From a candidate division CSSED10-310 bacterium (lineage in GTDB: Bacteria; CSSED10-310; JAFGDC01), in NCBI GenBank assembly GCA_016932295.1, contig JAFGDC010000419.1:1-10556 (forward strand): a DNA stretch of 10,556 nt, read 5' to 3'. Made by a program: the position numbers and the translations under genes. The first letter of the stretch is position 1. The number at the start of each line of letters is the position of its first letter. The notes beneath the pieces are model-generated. The model ran no database searches, had not been told where the DNA came from, and was given only the letters and a program-made list of their open reading frames with translations. This document shows, one piece after another, positions 7,125-10,556 of this stretch.

Positions 7125-7489
7125 CGACCGGCATACCGTCGCAATGCCAGGCGTCACCCTCATCACATAAAAAAGGGGGAGTGATGGAATGCTATCGGAT
7201 CACCGCGGTGGTTCCAGCCACTCCGGGATCCCCTGTCACGTATTCTTTCTCATTGAACAGGTAACACAATTCCCGTCATCCATTGCACCACCAATGGTGG
7301 AAAGAGCCGCCGCCGGAGACCGGTTGTCAGGTCGTGTTGCATACACCATTCAGCTTCGGTCGTTGACCACACCGGGGAATGCAGGCGGGGGACTTGCTCA
7401 CCCTGTGGGTTGCGCTTTTTTCGAAAAAGGATTATAAGATGAGGCTCGGTGCTGCGGACCATCTTGTATGCTTTGGAAGGGGGTTCCCG
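7125..7489 (+). other. Leader region before the HEAT-repeat gene
   Basis: About 365 nt lie between the terminator and the chosen HEAT start. They contain an 82-codon open frame (7189-7437) preceded by GGGGGAG at 7 nt. Its product has no signal peptide, domain or biased composition, so I do not call it a gene. Two small palindromes are present: CACCGCGGTG (7201-7210) and CCACC-AAT-GGTGG (7288-7300). No clear promoter boxes were found, although transcription of the downstream pair must begin here or earlier. Confidence 0.45.
7475..7483 (+). promoter_or_regulatory. Ribosome-binding site choosing ATG 7490
   Basis: GGAAGGGGG ends 6 nt before ATG 7490, where a signal peptide begins. A rival, AAAAAGGA before ATG 7439, would add 17 residues to the N-terminus and bury the signal peptide, so it is less likely. 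Confidence 0.65.
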
Positions 7490-8071
7490 ATGTTGCGATG
7501 TGTCAGCGTCATGATGATTGCGCTTTGTGTAATAGCGGTTGGGGTGCAGGCGACAGGCAAGGAATTGATGGATGAAATCCAGAGCGCTGTCGCAACCTTG
7601 AACAAGGCTATCCAGGAACAGAATGATCCCATGCGGAACAAGATGTTCTTCAAGTTCCGCCTGATCGAGCAGGATCATCCCGGTGTGGTTGCTGAACCCC
7701 TCATCCAGAACTTGAAGTCCGAACTTGCCGGCGTCCCCGAGTACACAGCTTTTATACTCGGCTGGGTGGCTGACAATAGGGCCATCAATCCTTTGCGCGC
7801 CATGCTCCAGGAGTCGGACAGCAAGAAACGGGCGGCGCTGCAGGCACTCGGCAACATGGAAGCCAAGGACGCCCTTGATGATATGGTGAAGCTGCTCAAG
7901 GATCCCAGCGAACGAGTCCGGCAGGATGCGGCCTATTCCCTTGGTATCCTTGGTGACGATCGCGCTATCCCGCACCTGGAAAAAGCAAAGGAAGATCAGA
8001 ACGATCTCGTCAAATGGTTCGCCGATGAAGCCATCCAGAGGATCCAGAACCGCAAGAAATACGGTTGGTGA
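7490..8071 (+). CDS. Exported HEAT-repeat protein
   Basis: This 193-aa protein begins with a signal peptide (MLRCVSVMMIALCVIAVGVQ then ATG), with likely cleavage after V19-Q20-A21. The mature N-terminus is a helical segment (GKELMDEIQSAVATLNKAIQ). Three to four HEAT / PBS-lyase-like helical repeats follow over about residues 65-190, seen best in RAINPLRAMLQESDSKKRAA, LQALGNMEAKDALDDMVKLL and VRQDAAYSLGILGDDRAIPH. Such alpha-solenoids bind proteins. No enzymatic motif is present, so a phycobilin-lyase function should not be inferred from the repeat name. The aspartate kinase gene starts 26 nt after the stop, or overlaps it if GTG 8068 is used, so the two probably share a transcript although no functional link is obvious. 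Cellular place is inferred as periplasm or cell surface. Confidence 0.8.
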   Translation: MLRCVSVMMIALCVIAVGVQATGKELMDEIQSAVATLNKAIQEQNDPMRNKMFFKFRLIEQDHPGVVAEPLIQNLKSELAGVPEYTAFILGWVADNRAINPLRAMLQESDSKKRAALQALGNMEAKDALDDMVKLLKDPSERVRQDAAYSLGILGDDRAIPHLEKAKEDQNDLVKWFADEAIQRIQNRKKYGW

Positions 8072-8097
8072 TAGCGGCGGCGATTGAACCCCTCCTC

Positions 8098-9303
8098 ATG
8101 ATTCATAAAGGATTGGTGGTCCAAAAGTACGGCGGATGCACGCTCAACACGCCGGAACGGTTGACCGAAGCCCTTGCCCTCATTCAGGATCGGTTGGCGC
8201 GGAACTGCAAGGTTGTCGCTGTGGTCTCCGCCATGGGAAGGATGGGCGAACCATACGCCACCGACAGCCTGCTGGACCTCGTTGGCGGTGCCCCGCACGC
8301 CTTGTGTGATCGAGAACGGGCGCTTCTCATGTGCTGCGGTGAGTTGATCGCGGCGGTCCGATTCAGCCATTTTCTGACTTCCCATCAGCTTGCCGCCACC
8401 GCCCTCAGCGGTTGGGAAGCGGGTATCCGCACGATGGGTGGTCATTGCGATGCGACCATCGATCAGGTCGATCCCGAACCCGTGCTCGCCGCTTTATCAA
8501 CAAACGATGTCGTTGTGGTGGCGGGATTCCAGGGGATGAGTTCACGGGGCGAGATCACCTGCCTGGGCCGGGGAGGCAGCGATACATCTGCGGTGGCCGT
8601 GGCGGTCGCGCTGCATGCGGATCGACTTGAGATCATCAAGGACATTCCTGGTATCTTCAGCGCCGATCCCGCTGTCATCCCTGGTGCCGTGAGACTTCAT
8701 GAGATAGCCGCCGAGGATCTCAGGGAGATGGCATGGCAAGGTGCTAAAGTACTTCATCCCCGAGCAGCGGAGCTGGTGGTGGACAACAAGCTCGAGGTTC
8801 TTGTGCGTACCACGGCCGATGCGCGGGGTACCAGGATTGCACCCCGCGCCTGCCTGGAACATACTCGATTCATCACCGGCGTGGCCCTCGATATACCGGT
8901 CTGCCTAGTGGAAGTGGACCTGGATCCTGTGCGGCCCCAGGAAGAGATGACCGAATTGTTCGAGGCCGTGGCCGGTGCCGGGATAAGCATGGATATGTTC
9001 GGCATTCTGAAAACGGTTCTGCGCTTTACCGTTAAAAATAATGTGGACCGGGTGAATCACCTGCTGCAGGATCGAGACGCACGCTTTCGACTCAATGCAG
9101 CCATGGCGAAAGTTTCGATTGTTGGGGCGGGTATGCATGGCTTGCCAGGTGTGATGGCGCGGGTCTGCCGAACCCTTACCGAAGCCGCGGTCTCCATTCA
9201 TCAAACCTCTGATTCCCATGCCACTATCTCGGTGCTGGTGGATGCGGGAGCCGCCAGGCTTGCAGCCGATGTCCTTCACGCGGAGTTTATCGAAAAGACC
9301 TGA
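8098..9303 (+). CDS. Aspartate kinase, DapG-like, with C-terminal ACT domains
   Basis: This 401-aa enzyme should phosphorylate L-aspartate with ATP, the first step towards lysine/diaminopimelate, threonine and methionine. The amino-acid kinase domain (about 1-250) shows VVSAMGRMGEPYATDSLLDL, a pattern I associate with the DapG type of Bacillus. It also shows a CGE motif, VVVAGFQGMSSRGEITCLGR, GRGGSDTSA at 157-165, and QGAKVLHPRA. Two ACT regulatory units follow (about 262-330, divergent, and 338-398). The second has KVSIVGAGMHGLPGVMARVC and QTSDSHATISVLV, so feedback control by an aspartate-family end product is expected. The N-terminal motif is KYGGCT at 10-15 instead of the usual KFGGTS. 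ATG 8098 has a pyrimidine-rich upstream region; GTG 8068, overlapping the HEAT stop as GTGA, would add ten residues and allow coupled translation. Family is secure; start and full activity are less so. Confidence 0.9.
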   Translation: MIHKGLVVQKYGGCTLNTPERLTEALALIQDRLARNCKVVAVVSAMGRMGEPYATDSLLDLVGGAPHALCDRERALLMCCGELIAAVRFSHFLTSHQLAATALSGWEAGIRTMGGHCDATIDQVDPEPVLAALSTNDVVVVAGFQGMSSRGEITCLGRGGSDTSAVAVAVALHADRLEIIKDIPGIFSADPAVIPGAVRLHEIAAEDLREMAWQGAKVLHPRAAELVVDNKLEVLVRTTADARGTRIAPRACLEHTRFITGVALDIPVCLVEVDLDPVRPQEEMTELFEAVAGAGISMDMFGILKTVLRFTVKNNVDRVNHLLQDRDARFRLNAAMAKVSIVGAGMHGLPGVMARVCRTLTEAAVSIHQTSDSHATISVLVDAGAARLAADVLHAEFIEKT

Positions 9304-9314
9304 AGCGTCCTTTC

Positions 9315-9331
9315 GCCCGTCGCGATCGGGC
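9315..9331. other. Weak hairpin between convergent genes
   Basis: GCCCG (9315-9319) and CGGGC (9327-9331) can pair around a 7-nt loop in the 42-nt gap between two convergent stop codons. Neither strand has a following T-tract, so its use as a bidirectional terminator is uncertain. Confidence 0.3.
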
Positions 9332-9345
9332 TCGATGGAGACTAT

Positions 9346-10083
9346 TCAGATCGAGCGCTCCCCAAACTCCAGACTGGTCAAAAAATCAACCACCGCCGCC
9401 GCATTCGTGGCCGCCGCCTGCGTGCAAATGCCGTGCAGTCGGCGAAAGGCCAGGTACTGGCGAGGATCCAATAGGGACAAGGCACGGCGGAGCCTTTCCG
9501 GCAGCACGCCTGGTGTCCGATTGTCCTGCAAGGCTTCCGGAAAAATGGTGGTCAGCTCATCGGAGATCACCCGCATGATGAGATGCGGGATCCCGAGAGA
9601 GGAGAGCAGCTCGGCCACGCTTGCAGACTCCATATCGACGAATCCGGCTTCGGGAAAACGAATTGAGAGTCGTCGTTTGTCGGTCTCGATATAGAGTCGG
9701 TCCACTTGTACGGCGGCGGCGACATGAACGACCCTGGTGGTGGCGGCAGACGCCCACCGCCGGGAAGCCGCCAGCAGGTTCGGAGAGGCGGCGATTGACT
9801 GCCCATCCGTGATTGAATGCATCCTTTCTGGGATTATCACGTCATTGAGCCGCACGTGCGGCAGAATGGCGCCAGCCAGCCCGAAGCAGATGCCCATGGC
9901 AAGGTTGCCCAGCTCATCAAGATTCCTTTCGAGCGCGGTCGTGCAGTCCGCACCCACCGGAACCGGTAGCACCACCGGCCTTATGGGTAAGACTCCGCCA
10001 TGAGCGGTCAATGCGGCTCGCATGGCTTTTCGCTCCAGTCCCAGGGCTGCAATCAGCGCCACCTGGGGAAGATCCGACTGCAT
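9346..10083 (-). CDS. Nucleoside phosphorylase/nucleosidase-superfamily protein
   Basis: This 245-aa protein belongs to the PNP/UDP phosphorylase-like fold that includes MTA/SAH nucleosidase, futalosine hydrolase and the hopanoid-associated HpnG. Signs are the opening strand VALIAALGLERKA (8-20, E17), the glycine-rich GICFGLAGAILP (64-75) before DVIIPERMH, the substrate-site motif FVDMESASVAELL (148-160, E152), and the late acid in IMRVISDE (D175). Members cleave the N-glycosidic bond of nucleosides. The short form and the RVISD motif look closest to me to HpnG or an uncharacterised nucleosidase, but the substrate cannot be fixed. ATG 10083 is chosen because AGGAG lies 6 nt upstream and the fold begins at once. 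An in-frame ATG at 10191 would add 36 unrelated residues. The gene converges on the aspartate kinase gene and stands alone, with no hopanoid or menaquinone gene in view. Confidence 0.75.
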   Translation of the reverse strand: MQSDLPQVALIAALGLERKAMRAALTAHGGVLPIRPVVLPVPVGADCTTALERNLDELGNLAMGICFGLAGAILPHVRLNDVIIPERMHSITDGQSIAASPNLLAASRRWASAATTRVVHVAAAVQVDRLYIETDKRRLSIRFPEAGFVDMESASVAELLSSLGIPHLIMRVISDELTTIFPEALQDNRTPGVLPERLRRALSLLDPRQYLAFRRLHGICTQAAATNAAAVVDFLTSLEFGERSI

Positions 10084-10089
10084 CCATCG

Positions 10090-10094
10090 CTCCT
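10090..10094 (-). promoter_or_regulatory. Ribosome-binding site choosing ATG 10083
   Basis: On the minus strand AGGAG precedes ATG 10083 by 6 nt (CGATGG). It supports this start over the longer in-frame ATG at 10191. Confidence 0.7.
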
Positions 10095-10322
10095 GCTGCC
10101 ATGTCCGTGGCCGGTTGCCTGGTTCATATGCGATACGGAGCCGTTCCAGCACCGACGCTGATTCAGTGTAATCGCAACCGTGGCCCGCCACAAGGTTTTC
10201 CAGGTGTCTGTCCGTTAGGTTACTCTCACCGTGACTCGCTGGTGGAGAAGCGAACGAGGCGAGAGGGAGTGTGCTTTTTCAAGCCATCCTTGCGCCCAGG
10301 TGGTTGAGTCGGAAAGACCTTA
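10095..10322. other. Region upstream of the minus-strand nucleosidase gene, no gene seen
   Basis: This region should contain the promoter of the minus-strand gene, but I could not pick out convincing boxes. A plus-strand open frame of 98 codons (10011-10307) runs antisense through the nucleosidase gene and has no family resemblance, so it is treated as a shadow. Confidence 0.4.
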
Positions 10323-10556
10323 GGTTTCGATATAAGCCTGAAGTGGATCATTAAAAAGGAGAGGTTGCCTGACGAAAAGCGCCTTCATGTGCCTGCAGTG
10401 GTGTCTTTATCAGCGCCACTGGCATGGCGGGGGCGGAGGAAGATCAATCAGGCCACGCCCAGGGCGCACGTGATCAATCCGACGCGTAGCCCTGGCACAC
10501 CAAGATTGTCAGGTCACTCCCGCATGCAGTCAAACACCTCCCGCCTGCTCACCGCG
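10323..10556 (+). repeat. Dispersed 234-nt repeat, copy B, cut by the window end
   Basis: This is the partner of the minus-strand copy at 3555-3788, lying in the opposite orientation about 6.5 kb away. It begins at GGTTTCGATATA and is still matching at the last base of the window (CTCACCGCG), so its full length is unknown. The best block, GTGTCTTTATCAGCGCCACT plus the following GG-ATGGC and GGGCGGAGGA, is almost unchanged between copies. A frame starting at 10323 is free of stops to the window end, as is the matching frame in copy A, but it has no start codon or ribosome-binding site. It was not recognised as a known element. Confidence 0.88.

Noticed and set aside
10011..10307. 98-codon plus-strand frame opposite the nucleosidase gene
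   Set aside because: It is antisense to a recognisable gene, lacks a ribosome-binding site and resembles no family.

Overview
The window looks like chromosomal DNA of a moderately GC-rich, probably Gram-negative bacterium. An envelope is implied by an ECF sigma factor with a membrane-anchored zinc-finger anti-sigma factor, a Spy/CpxP-like secreted protein, a lipobox-bearing TPR lipoprotein and a second exported protein with HEAT repeats. No rRNA, tRNA or clear phylum marker is present, so I leave the phylum open. GC content was judged by eye, not computed.

Layout. (1) 210-3156, plus strand: a tight four-gene cluster of ECF sigma factor, ZAS-type anti-sigma factor, small exported helical protein of the LTXXQ (Spy/CpxP/CnrX) type, and TPR lipoprotein. 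The order sigma / membrane anti-sigma / periplasmic Spy-like protein recalls metal- or envelope-stress-sensing modules such as CnrH-CnrY-CnrX, so the first three genes probably form one signalling unit. (2) 3157-4264: about 1.1 kb without a convincing gene. It holds a perfect 16-bp tandem duplication ending in a REP-like hairpin, a 234-nt dispersed repeat (copy A), a small hairpin and a promoter-like pair of boxes. (3) 4265-7075: a complete pyruvate, phosphate dikinase (ppdK), with its own promoter candidate and an excellent intrinsic terminator. (4) 7490-9303: an exported HEAT-repeat protein followed 26 nt later by a DapG-like, ACT-containing aspartate kinase with an altered N-terminal nucleotide-binding motif. 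(5) 9346-10083, minus strand: a phosphorylase/nucleosidase-superfamily protein, convergent with the kinase gene. (6) 10084-10556: no gene, but a second copy (B) of the 234-nt repeat, inverted relative to copy A and running off the window edge.

The most unusual signal is the inverted pair of about 80% identical 234-nt elements (3555-3788 minus, 10323-10556 plus) bracketing the metabolic genes. No annotated gene explains them, and between the copies their differences do not look like those of a protein-coding sequence. The genes themselves belong to known families. The ECF / anti-sigma / Spy-like trio and the variant aspartate kinase motif are the most testable biological leads. I found no CRISPR array, complete insertion sequence, toxin-antitoxin pair or phage gene.
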